From NCBI GenBank assembly GCA_905250115.1, contig CAJNOI010000001.1, positions 759,115 through 823,114 of the forward strand: 64,000 nt of DNA, read 5' to 3'. A model generated the notes under the pieces. That model saw nothing but the letters and a program-made list of their open reading frames with translations, was not told the DNA's origin and searched no databases. The translations under genes and the position numbers were made by a program. Every line of letters begins with the position of its first letter. Positions within the stretch are counted from its first letter, which is position 1. Of the stretch, positions 24,136 through 35,829 are shown one piece after another. Source of the DNA: Adineta steineri. Lineage: Eukaryota; Rotifera; Eurotatoria; Adinetida; Adinetidae.

Positions 24136-26452
24136 ATGTGCATTTTCGACTTATCGACATCATCTAAAATATCAATTGATCCTATGGAATTATCTTCAAT
24201 GCATTCACCCAAACCAAATATATCTATTGACGAACAACAAGAATTACCATCAGATATTAATCATGTTAAAATTGGAGCTCGAACAAATACTTCACCAAGT
24301 ATAAATGGTAGTCGTTCAGATGTTGATTCACCTGTTCGTAGTTTTGCACTTATTGAAACTGATTCCAATGAACTTGATCGTATTATTGATATACTTCGAC
24401 AATTTTTTCCAACTACACGTATTGTTGAATGTAATAATTCATCATCATCAAATCCAAGTCGTACACCAAGTCGTTCATCATTAGCAGCAGCACCACAACA
24501 ACAAACATCATTTGAATCAAATAGTAGTTTACGTGTTCCTCAATCAAATATACATCGTTATCGTTCACATAGTCAAAGTATATCTGAAAAATCTTCATTT
24601 GAAAGTGATCATTTACAAAATTGTTCAACATTATCACCAGAAATAGCTAATACTCATATTAGTGATCAAGTAACATCAAATACAAATTCACAAGTAATAA
24701 AGTTTATATAATTTTTGTTTTTTTAAATTTCGTCTTCTTATTATTATTTACTTAATTTAGATATTTAAAGGTAAAGTAAAAGATTATTTACAACGTCGTT
24801 ATCTAGAACAAATTAATGAACATCAAACACGTAAAGATACATTTACAAAATGTCATAGTGATGATTTTAATTGTCGTCGTTTAAAAAGAGATTCAACAGC
24901 TGGATTTGTTCAAAGTTTTGAACATATATCACAACCAGAACATTATCATCATCATGCATATTTAAATTCTTCTTCAATACCATCAACAATCAAAGCACAT
25001 TCATTTGATTCATCATCATCTCTTTTACTTCAACATTCAGTATCGGATACAAATTTATGTTGTGCATTAAGTGCATCAGATACAAGTTTTATTCCAACAC
25101 AAAATGCAAGTATTATACGATCACAAAGTAAACGTGGTTTATTACAACGATGTGCAACGATTGATATGGAAGATATACCAACAGTAACTGTTGAAGATGC
25201 ACAAATGACATCATCACCAACATCACCAGTAATTAATGAAAATCCTGAAGGAGGAAAAATTACATTTAGTATTGAACGACCTGATGATGATGATGATGAT
25301 AATGGTGATAATAATGATGAAAAAGAATCTCTATCTATTCCAGTAAATAATCAACATGAAAGAAAATCTCGTCCATTTCGACATTCAAATTCTGATCAAC
25401 AAACAAAAAGTGATTTAACAAAAATGAATTATCATAATCCGAATTTTCTTGTACCGTTTCGACATTCATTTGATCATCAACATGAAAAACAAACATCACC
25501 ATCAAATGTATCAACAATGTCATTTGCAAGTGGTACATCAACAGCATTAACACCTTATTCAGCAGCAAGTGATCCTGGTCCATATCAACAAATATGGACA
25601 CATACACCAACAAATCCATATAATTTAGTAAATTTTCACTTTCCAAAAAGTCAAGAACATTTTGCTGCAAATGCACAAGGTAGTATTGCTCAATTATCAA
25701 CATTAACAAAGATCTTATGTGATGAACCAAGTGTATTTACACCGATTACTCCAAGGTAAAAGAAAAAACAAACAAAATCTTATAATTCAAATTAAATATT
25801 ATATTTATTTAGATTTAAAACAGAAACACAAGAATCAAATAATACGAGAGATTCATCATCATCATCATCATCTGTACCATCATGTCAAATTTGTCGACAA
25901 CAAACTGATTCTCGACAAATGTAATAATTATGATAAAAATGTATAGAATTTCTTTATAATATATATTCTATCTTTTAGGTATTTAGCTCATTATCGTACA
26001 CATCTGGAAAATCCATGTGAAGATGATAAATCCGGTATACTTGATTTTAATAATATTGACAATACTTGTGATCGTCCTGGTGAATTGCGTAATTATTCAT
26101 GTAAAATATGTTCAAAACGTTTTTCTCGGTAAATTCTTTTTTTTTCTTTTTGGTAAATAATATTTTACATTTTTTGCTTCTTTATAGAAGTGATATGTTA
26201 AATCGACATTTACGTTTACATTCTGGTATACGTCCATATCGTTGTGCAATGTGTAATACACATTTTTCACGTAGTGATCATTTATCAACACATTTACGTA
26301 CACATACAGGTGAAAAACCTTATACATGTCCAGAATGTTCTTATGCTGCATGTCGACGAGATATGATTACACGACATTTAAAAGTTCATTCAAAACAAAG
26401 ATCAGAAAGAAAAAATGCAACATCAAGTTTAGGTTCGAGTAATGAATCATAA
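24136..26452 (+). CDS. C2H2 zinc-finger transcription factor with EGR-like fingers
   Basis: Five exons (24136-24693, 24761-25755, 25813-25920, 25979-26128, 26188-26452) encode 691 residues. The first 540 residues are disordered, rich in Ser, Asn, Gln and His, with a run of six Asp. The C-terminus has three canonical C2H2 fingers at about residues 593-671. Fingers 2 and 3 of the protein carry RSDMLNR and RSDHLST helices; RSDHL is the hallmark of the middle finger of EGR/Zif268. The last finger has RRDMITR. An extra, poorly conserved C2H2 unit (CQIC ... HYRTH, about 542-562) is split by an intron. Linkers are SGIRPY and TGEKPY. It should be a nuclear DNA-binding regulator preferring a G-rich site. 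The ATG at 24136 is the first in frame, with another at 24184; upstream exons cannot be excluded. I do not assign an orthologue. Confidence 0.85.
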
Positions 26453-27526
26453 AAAAGAAAATACTGCTCGTATTTTCTTTCCTAAGAACTAATTAACATT
26501 TCCTTTCTAGTCATTTCTTTATTTTGTTCAGTTGTTTGTGTGTGTGTGTGTGTGTGTATAGAGAGAGAAAGATTATTGACGCTGGCGTCAAAATTCTATT
26601 TTAAGGTACTAGTAATTTAACTAAAACCCGGTTTATGTCTTATATTTCTTTTTGTTTGTCGTTGACTCTTTTTTTTGTATAAAGACAAAAGAAAAAAAGA
26701 AAATAAATTTTCTAAAACCTTGATATATATATATATATATGGGTGAATCGAACTATATAAAAAAGAGACAAGAAAAAGATAGTTTATGATGATCTATTTG
26801 ATGTTAAAAATAACGTTTTCAGGAAACAAATGAAGACAACTGACAATGTTAATTGGAATGAATTTCAGATGAAAAGAAATACTCGTATCTGCTTGTCAAT
26901 GTTTTCTATAATGACATTTTCCTTCTGGTTTTATTCTTTCAGTACATTTATTCTTTTGTTCATTTTTATCTAATTAGTTTTTCTTTTTAATCTAGATTAA
27001 TAAAAAATAATGCTACTTGTTTAGAAATTAGCAAAAAAAATATTTGATATTTTATTTATCCTTAACAATTTCTTTTGACACAAAAACAGATTATCAAATG
27101 TCTACGACATTTACATTTGATGCTCTATAGCTAGAAGAAAAAAATAAGGGCATCATTTTTTGAATAAATAAGGATTATCAAGTATATAAAGATTTATAAA
27201 TTTTCATTAAAATAAATCATACAGTGATGTGACACTTTCAGACAACTAGTCAAAATTTTTTTAATTTATTTCAACATCAATAACAGATATTAAATATTAG
27301 CACATGTGTTAACCTCTATAGATATGTATACAATTCTCCGTCAGCTAAAATACATTCATAGCATGAGACACTTCGGTAAATATTGACAACAGAAGAGATG
27401 ATAGGATAAAAAGGTCATAAACATTATTCATTTAGATTCTTTGATATATCAGTTTTTTTTCATAAGAAAATAGAAGATATCAAGTTTATTTATAAAAACG
27501 TATCATAAAATTTTAGTTTTTTTTTC
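26453..27526. other. Intergenic region between convergent genes
   Basis: About 1.07 kb with a (TG)n run at about 26537-26557, an (AT)n run near 26722-26740 and otherwise featureless AT-rich DNA. It lies between two convergent gene ends, so it should hold both 3' untranslated regions. Confidence 0.45.
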
Positions 27527-28403
27527 TCAATTATTATCATTTTCTACTTCTTCATCGGGATAATCGATTTCATCACTATCATGATCAGAATCAATTCCTG
27601 CTTTTTCTCGACCAAGCTCATCTCCATGATTATCTTCATCATCACTTTCATTCTTTGTTTTACGATATCTAAAATGCAGGGCAAAAAAAACAACTTATTT
27701 TCAATGTAGAATTTGTAAATATTTACGTGGAATCATTTTTAGATGTCGTAGGCGGAGGACCAAATGTTGTTCTTGTTAACGACATATTACCGAGTAATCG
27801 TGCTGTTGTTTGTTGAATTAAATTTTCCTGTAGAAAACAAAAGAAACAATTGTTTTTGCATTTACAAAAACAAAAACATCCTTACTTCTGTGTGTATCTT
27901 TTCTTCAGTATATAATCGAACAGCTTCATCTAAGGAAATAAGTTTTGCTTTTGTTATTGTTTGTTTACTATTACGTTGAGCTTGTCGAGCTTTTAAACGT
28001 TGTTTAACTTCATTTAAACGTTCATCAGAAAAATTATTATTAAATTCTTTTTTATTCAAATTTTGTACAGGTTTTTCAAGATAAACATTTTCTTGAGATA
28101 TTTCTTCGATGTCATTTGATGATACTGTCATTTCTTGAAACTGGTTTGTTAAAATATCACAATCCATAGGTGATGATGGTCTTACAAGATAATTTTCAAT
28201 TTCATTTATTGCATTACGTAAACGTTCACCTTTATCAGGTAAAGCATTAATTAATCGTCTAAATTATTATCACAAAAAAATAAGTCAAATAATATTTATT
28301 TGTCTTACGTATTATTTAACATTTGTTTATGTTTATTGAGTAGAACTCTTAATTCACCTTCACTCATTTTACTATAATTAGGTTTTTCCGTTTGTTTCAT
28401 CAT
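27527..28403 (-). CDS. polr2m: Gdown1/POLR2M-like RNA polymerase II regulator
   Basis: Four exons (28403-28309, 28258-27886, 27827-27727, 27668-27527) encode 236 residues. The family (Gdown1, GRINL1A/POLR2M) binds RNA polymerase II in the nucleus, competes with TFIIF and makes initiation dependent on Mediator. Visible signatures are an N-terminal SEGELRVLLNKHKQML segment followed by LPDKGERLRNAINEIE, matching the family's LPDKG block; a C-terminal ISLDEAVRLYTEE block; TTARLLG; and a strongly acidic tail. The block order differs slightly from the vertebrate protein as I remember it, and this form is shorter (vertebrate about 370 residues). A splice-acceptor-like sequence sits directly before the ATG, so a non-coding first exon is possible. 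The gene is in tandem with the PARP gene, 469 bp downstream of it. Confidence 0.65.
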
Positions 28404-28872
28404 CTAGAAAGAACTAAGTTAAATAAATAATCTGAATTGAAGTTTTTTACATTTCAGTTAACTTCTTATTGGAAACGAAAAGAAGAATTTATATCGACAA
28501 AAATTGAAAGCTAATATGATCTTTCGAATTGTTTTCTCATTTTACTATTTCTGTAATACAAAACATTAAAAATTATATTCATATTTATTATTGTTCAAAA
28601 AAAAATAAATCCATGAATGTATAAATAAAAAGTTATATTCTCTTTCACTGGTATCACAAACAACACTGGGCGGATAATTAAAATATAAAAAGCGAAAAAA
28701 AAAATACATAAACCGGTTTTAATAACACCGAGATCAAGAAGAGCGTTTATATCACGAAAAAAGCATGAATGTGTTCACTGTTCTATAAAAATCTATTGAG
28801 AAAACGAATACAAACACACAACAACAAGAAAACAGAAATAAAAAAGAAGAGATAATCTTGTACGGTTTTTCT
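28404..28872. other. Spacer between PARP3 and POLR2M-like genes
   Basis: 469 bp between two minus-strand genes. It must hold the 3' untranslated region of the PARP gene and the promoter of the POLR2M-like gene. No other feature is seen. Confidence 0.4.
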
Positions 28873-31243
28873 TTAAAATTGCATTTTTAACATATAACGA
28901 ATACGACATTGATCCTCTCTATAAACCAAATATTCTGATTGTGCAAAACTTGATGATGTATAAGTTGTTTGAATTGGTTTACCAGCTGGCACAATGATTT
29001 TCTTGCCTTCAATAGTTATCGATGTATCATCTTTTGGATCTATTTTCAAACAATATAATTCATTATTTAAATAATATAAACATTAAATTTCAAACCTGGT
29101 TCTGTTTGACCACGAGCGACAATAGAATCGAAGTTAGCTGGTGGTTTTTTTAATGATGAATCATCTGATGTTATTGTATGTTCTTTACCTAAAGCTACTT
29201 CATTCTAAAATTATAAAAAATTAATTTTAGATTTCTTCTAATGATTATTAATAAAAAAAAATGTCTTACTAGAAACATAATACCAATTTGTTTGCCTTGA
29301 TCTTGTGTTGTACCAACTAAAATATTTATGTAGAAGAAATAATTAATAACATTTCGTATAAAATATTTTAACTAACCGTATCCACTACTTTTGCCATTTT
29401 CGGAAGCAAAATAAATTCCTTTACCAACACGACCACCGGAATGAGGCATAATACGAAGACCTGATTTAAGAATAGCAACAACAACAGCTACATTAGTACC
29501 ATGCCAAAGTAATTTTCGATGAACAATTTTATCATGTGAAGCAAAACGTTCACCCTAAAAATCGATATTGAGAAATATATGTATTTTTAATTTTATCTTT
29601 GTCAAATATTTACTTCTCCTTGACGACCAACACGCCATACATCAATAACATTACATTTACGATAACCTTGAGTATTTGCTGTATATTTTGTAATTATCTT
29701 AAGAACAAAGAATTTTTTTTCATAAAATAAATTTCAAATAAAATTGATTACTTACTTTAAATTCCTCACTGTTAGGATCGACATGTTCAAGTGAACAGTT
29801 TAATAATTTATAATTAGTATCATATGGATGAGGTTTAGCTTGTTCTGCTTTTTTCTTAGTTGTTTCATCATCATCCTTATCTTTTTGAATACTTTGAGCT
29901 AATTCAATATCAGCTAAGACCTATTAAAATAGAAGAAAAATTTATTTTTAAATCTATTAATCTTATTTTATAATATACCGCAAGCATATCATATTTTTGT
30001 TGTAAAGCTTCACGTGTATCAATTGGTTTAGGTCGTACTCGTCCAAAATCATGTGGAATAGCAGTATAAAATTTTGATGAAATATCGTTATATGAACCTT
30101 TCTTTTTATTTTCCATAACTGCTTCAAGTTCTTCTAAGATTTCAAAACCTTTTGCAATTTGACTTTTACTCAATTTTCCTAATGGCATTTTTTTAACATC
30201 AATATCATATGTTTTTAATGCATCTTTAAACATATCCGTATCGAAAATAAGTCGAAGTAATGATTGTGTTGCGACATCAAGTTTACTTGCTGCATAAATT
30301 GTACCATCTTTAGATTCAACTATTGCTGATTTATTTGCAGGTTTTGCTGATTCTTCTTCATCGTCTTCGCCACCACCAGCAACATCAATTAAATCATATT
30401 TACCAGCAACTTTGTTAAACTGTGCACGGTTATCCCCTAGTGTCATATTTATATTTAATATGAAAGAAAAACAAGAAGTTATTTTTTCTAACTTACAATT
30501 ATTTTTAGTTTTATCTTTGAATTTACTGTTAAATTGTTTAATAGCTCCATCAGCTGAAGTAAATGGACCAAACATTTGACTAGTACCATTTTCACCCTAA
30601 GATTATAAATTTATTATTCTACAATCTGAATATGTTATTATTTTTAACTTACTACACGACCCCAGCGAGTCCATGCATAAAAATTACTACCTTGTTTAAG
30701 TACTTGAATGACATAAAATTTATTATTATTTGCACCAATATTTGTTTGATTAAGCATTGCATCATAATCATCCAAAACCTTTCATAATATATTGATAGAT
30801 AATCAATGAAAAATTTTATAGAAAAGAAAAAAACAATTACTTGATAATTAGTTGAACCGGGTATGTTTTTATCTGGTAAATGTGTTTTTGTTTTCTTAGC
30901 ATCAGACTCACGTAGTTGTTTTATTATATCAGCTTTTGATGAAGTAGCCTCTTCCTAAGATAAAATATTAATATTAATCTAAATTTAAATTAAAAACAAA
31001 CCTCTTCTTCTTCTTCTTGCACTACTTCTTCTACTTCCTCTTCTTCTTCTTCTTCAACTTGTTTCTTGGTTCGTTTTGATTTAGGAGCTAAACATTCATT
31101 GAAATTATTATAAAATAACAAAATCAATCAGGATACAAACCACTCTTAGTAGCAGGTGCTTTGCGTTTGGCTGCAGTTGTTGCTGTTGTTGTTGTTGTAG
31201 CTTTTGCTTTTGCAGCAGAAGCAGCACGTCTTTTTGGTGGCAT
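28873..31243 (-). CDS. parp3: PARP3-like ADP-ribosyltransferase
   Basis: Twelve exons (31243-31141, 31087-31002, 30954-30841, 30778-30653, 30596-30497, 30436-29979, 29920-29756, 29697-29614, 29554-29377, 29316-29270, 29204-29096, 29039-28873) encode 578 residues. Order of parts: a disordered basic then acidic N-terminus (Ala/Thr/Lys-rich, then Glu runs, about 1-75), a WGR domain (RWGRVGENG, FGPFTSADGAIKQF, about 100-195), the helical regulatory domain (about 224-330) and the catalytic domain. The H-Y-E triad is intact: His430 in LLWHGT, Tyr460 in GKGIYFAS, Glu559 in SEYLVY. FDSIVARGQTEPD and the end QSEYLVYRESQCRIRYML match PARP3 better than PARP1/2. PARP3 is a nuclear enzyme activated by DNA breaks that uses NAD+ and promotes double-strand-break repair. 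There are no BRCT or zinc-finger domains, as expected for PARP2/3. The long N-terminal extension is more PARP2-like. Confidence 0.93.
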
Positions 31244-33953
31244 CTTGTGTTCAGAGAAAAATGATTATTTTTCTAAAATGAATTGTTAATGAATAAAATA
31301 CGTTTTCTTACCGAGTATATATAGTTATTCAATAGATAGGGTGGCACAAAGGGAGACAAACATCAAAATAGAAAAGAATTGCAAACGTTTTGTGCAATAC
31401 CAGTCAATACTTTTTCATTGGATCTGTTTTGTAAAATAATGATTGAAACCAAAAGAGGTCGTTCACATACAAACAATTTTACTATATGGTTTTATATCTT
31501 GTCATTACAATCGAAAAATTATTTTTATTCATATTAATATTAAACAAAATAAATGTTGACGGTTTAAATTAGTTATTCCAATGTAGTGATAATTATAATA
31601 AGTTTCGCTAAGAATTAACAAAAAAACCTGAGACTATATGACATATGTATTGCATTCTTTAGACTGATTGTAGTGAAATTATGTAAGAAAATATAAAATT
31701 AAATGTGCCAATAATATCGATTTGTTGTTTCTTTATTTGGAAATGTTTTAGTCTTAATATAGTTCTTGTAAATAAATAATGTGCATTTTCAAAAATTTTA
31801 ACTGAACCCTCTATATAAGCGTTATACTAGTATGAGGATATGAGAATAGACATAGATGAATATAGGTACAGTCATCGATGGTACTGAATAGAGTCTATTT
31901 TAAACATAAACGATGATATTTATCGATATTTTACATTTCCTTACTGTTTGTTATTCTAGATAAATTGTGTCACCATACGCTTCAAACATCGTCAATCAAA
32001 ATTATCATTTTTAAATGCGTATAAAAGGCATGTCTATATTAGTATCGCTAACGTCAGCAACAACCAATTTTCAAGTCTATTGAATAGTTCTCCTTCTAAT
32101 TACCTGTTACCTACGAACATCAAAGACTAATTTTTTCAAAACAAAATTATCATTATTGTAATTGCTTGTATGGCAATATAAAAAAATTTAATGTAATGCG
32201 AAGCAAAGCATTTCTGTGGTTCTGCGCGAGTTTTCTTCCTTTCTCGATGTACATATTAAAAGTTGTGATTTTGCATTACGATGATCACAAAAATGGAACA
32301 TCAGAAAATACTCGTTTAAACGCAAGGTGAATTTATCAAAATTGAAACAGATATCATTCGTTTTTTAATCTAAAACTACTCCATTAAACTATTAACAATG
32401 GAATTTTCACCTATCATATGTGCAATTAAATCATGAATCGTAGGTTTAGAAAGTACTATGTAAGACTCATATACTTACTTTCTATTACTCAACAATTAAT
32501 TATAGTCTCGTCAAATCTCAAAGACAATTTCTTTAACAAACGATCAATTTTTAGCTTTTTCCGAGTACAAAATAAAATATTTTTCCAGTACTTAGAAAAA
32601 AGAACTTGGTATTCATAATCAAAAGTATCACATCTGATAACAGTGTATGACATCACCTATTTCAACAAACAATTCAATTGAAATTTTATTACTATTTCCT
32701 TAGGTGAAGAATAAACAAATAGCGCTGGACAAACAGAATATTATTTTTACTATTAATGTACATAAAAAGAGAGCTTACTAAAGGATAGGAAAAGTTTCAC
32801 TGCTATCGCTTTTGCCACTCGAATTATCTGTTGTTGATTCTACTCAAATTTTTATAATTTCCAATTTAAAGATACGTATACAAAATCATACTATTTTTTT
32901 CAAACAAAGATCAGTGTACCATCGAAAGCTGTTCTTATGAACAATTATAATGTAATCTTCTACATTTTTTGTTTTGTAAATATTTTTAAAAAAAGAGTCA
33001 AGCCATTGAATCAAAAATCTTGTTAATTAACTGGATACTAGTTAGACTAGTTTAGTTCGACTTCCTAAACCAGTCTTGTTCAGTATCACTGAAACCAACT
33101 CGAGTAGAACTCTGTCATAGATAATTAACGTCCATAACTACAAGTCAAATAAATAGAAGCATTTCAATTGATTTACTCTCTTCGCGTCTACGCCGATGCA
33201 TATGCCTACATACTCTGCGAGCAATGACTTGAAAAAATAATTTTTCTTAAAGGAATCTTTGGAATGCACTGAAAAAAAGGTGCACTACCAAACTATTTTT
33301 GCAAAGAAATCGAAACCCTTAAGAAGGTTTTGTAAACACCCAAGATACGTTCAAGTTATTTTTTCAACTGGCAAGAAATCTTTTTGAAGGGTTTCCTAGA
33401 AAACCTAAGAAACCCTCTTTGATTTCGAAGTACACCTTTCTTTTTCAGAGATTTCAAAGAAATTGCTAGGACAAGAACTCAGATTATATTAAAGTTTGAC
33501 AACCATGAAAGTAATGATCTTATTTGTTTCCTCGATTCACTCATCTGACTCTGTTTCATGAGAACAAATTCTATACGATCTAATAAGATATGTACATTTA
33601 ATTTTACCATCGAATGATAATATAGATTTTAAACAATGATAAATGGTAAAGAAAGTCATTTAATCTTTTTCGATTGTAACTGAGAACCCAGTATTCATGT
33701 TTATTATATACCCTTTTATATCGTTAAAGTAGTCTCAATAAAAACGTTGCTATCTCAATTCTCTTAATTTCTGGTTGATATCGTTCTTTTTTGTTTTTTT
33801 TCTTCTAACAAGTAATTACAACATCGTCTGAAACCTATGAAACAAAACAAATATTCTCTTGTCCAATGATAAGACAGAGAATAGTATATATAATCAACAT
33901 ATAAAGTTATACAACACGCATTTCAACAGAAGTCTACAATAACAAATCAAACT
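31244..33953. other. Intergenic region between divergent genes
   Basis: About 2.7 kb. No coding exon is supported. It contains the imperfect inverted repeat listed at 33256-33460 and should include the promoters of the PARP gene on the left and the F-box/LRR gene on the right. Confidence 0.45.
33256..33460. repeat. MITE-like segment with imperfect terminal inverted repeats
   Basis: About 31-33 bases at 33256-33286 resemble, in inverted orientation, 33428-33460; both contain a CTGAAAAA core and an AAAGGTG core. Inner parts show further weaker inverted similarity (GAAATCGAAACCC against GGGTTTC and GATTTC words). No target-site duplication is clear. It reads as a short palindromic non-autonomous element about 205 bp long. 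Confidence 0.4.
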
Positions 33954-35829
33954 ATGGCTACCTTCGTTACTTTACCGGTAGAACTTGTCTACCGCATTAT
34001 GGATCATCAATCAGATTTCACTGTTTTCTTCTCAATGAGAAACGTGTGTCAACGATTCAACAGCATCCTGGACAGTTACGACCGATATCAGGTAAACTGC
34101 TCTCCACTATGTTAACCTAGTTTTTATCTATTGATTCTCATATTATTTTTCATTCCGACATTCTCTATTTAAGTACAGTAACTTGAATGAAATAGACATG
34201 AATAAACTATTTGTCACTCAAACTAATTCATCAGCTGTTAATCTCTCTCCAAAAATTCATTTTTATATTATGACAACATGAAAATACACAAAACATTCAC
34301 AAGTGATTAACGTAGAATTAATTTATAAATAATTATTGACTAACCAAAAATTAGTCATTCTTTCACAAACACCTAAAAACTACATAAACTTCTAGACAAT
34401 ACCTTCCAGACATCCGTTACCCCTTAATAACTTCTTTTCAGTCTAGATTTTCACAGAATATTATCACACACTATGTAGCACATAAAATTCTATAACTATT
34501 CATATTGATATGCACAGGGCCTAAAACAAGGTGAGAATAACATCCATTTCTCTTTTTCAACGACAGATAAACCGAGCAACTACTCACTCTTTTCATCTAG
34601 AAACTCACCACACTAGACCTGTCCGTTAATCAAGCTAAAAATATTGAAGCAAAAAATTTGGCTGATGCATTAAAACACGATAAGGTAACCCACTTCCTCT
34701 GTGTATCAACATCGTATCTTTATCTTCAATTTTTCATCTAGAAACTCATCACACTAAATCTCAATTGGAAACGCATCGGAGATGTTGGCGCACAACATTT
34801 GGCTGATGCATTAAAACACAACAGAGTAACATTCATTCTCTTTTCATCTATATCGTGTGTCTACCCATCACTTTTTCATCTAGACAATCGTCACACTAAA
34901 ACTTTTGCGCAATAATATCCATGATGTTGGAGCACAATACTTTGCTGATGCATTAAAACACAATACGGTAGCTCTTATTCTGTATTTAACTATATCGTCT
35001 CTTTACCATCACTTTTTTATTTAGACACTTAACACACTAGAACTGTCGGAAAATCAAATCGGAGATATTGGAGCACAATCTTTTGCTGATGCATTAAAAC
35101 ACAATATGGTAACTACAATCCTCGGTCTATCTATATCGCGTCTTTATCTTCCCTATTTCATCTAGACACTCACCACACTAGACCTGTCGGAAAATCAAAT
35201 CGGAGAGGTTGGAGCACAATACTTTGCTGATTCATTACAATGCAACACAGTAACTGTCATCGTTTGTTTATCTATATCGTGTCTTTATCTTTACTATTTC
35301 ATCTAGAAACTCACCACACTATATATATCAGAAAATCAAATCGGAGAATCTGGATCAAAATATATTGCTAATGCATTAAAACACAACATGGTAATTCTCA
35401 TCCTCTATTAATCTATATCGTGCCTTTACCTTCACCATTCATGTAGACACTCACCACACTAGATCTGTCGGTTAATCGAATCGGAGATGCTGGAGCAAAA
35501 TATTTTGCTGATGCATTAAAAGACAACACAGTAACTCTTTCTCGCTTCATCTATATCATGTCCAGACTTCCGCTTTTCCATCTAGACACTCACCACACTA
35601 AATATATCAGGAAATCGAATCGCAGATGTTGGAGCACAATATCTGGCTGATGCATTAGAACACAATACGGTAAGTGTCATTTTCACTTTATCTAAATCAT
35701 GTCCTAACGTCTATTTTTTTTATCTAGACACTCACAAGTCTAGCATTCTGGTGTAATGGAACCTCGCTTGATATGTATCACAAAATCATGAGATTAATTG
35801 AACGCAATAAAAGAGGAAGAAACCCGTGA
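33954..35829 (+). CDS. F-box + leucine-rich-repeat protein, one repeat per exon
   Basis: Ten exons: 33954-34091, then 84-bp exons starting at 34601, 34742, 34884, 35025, 35166, 35307, 35447 and 35586, and a last exon 35728-35829; 303 residues. The first exon encodes an F-box-like start (TLPVELVYRIMDH, RNVCQRFNSIL). Each of the eight 84-bp exons encodes exactly one 28-residue ribonuclease-inhibitor-type LRR of the form TLTTLDLSxNxIGDxGAxxxADALKHN. Every intron is phase 0, so the repeats can be gained or lost without breaking the frame. The last exon caps the solenoid and ends in a basic tail. F-box proteins recruit substrates to SCF ubiquitin ligases; LRRs would bind the target. No NACHT or kinase part is seen. 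Intron 1 is long (509 bp) and may hide a lost exon. An AATAAA lies at about 35859. Confidence 0.88.
34601..35727 (+). repeat. Tandem array of a ~141-bp exon-plus-intron unit (8 copies)
   Basis: Exon starts are spaced 141, 142, 141, 141, 141, 140, 139 and 142 bp apart. Not only the exons but also the introns resemble each other: most contain a CTATATCGTGTCTTTA-like core and end in TTTTCATCTAG. The duplication unit therefore includes the intron. The units differ from each other enough to be individually aligned. Confidence 0.9.
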
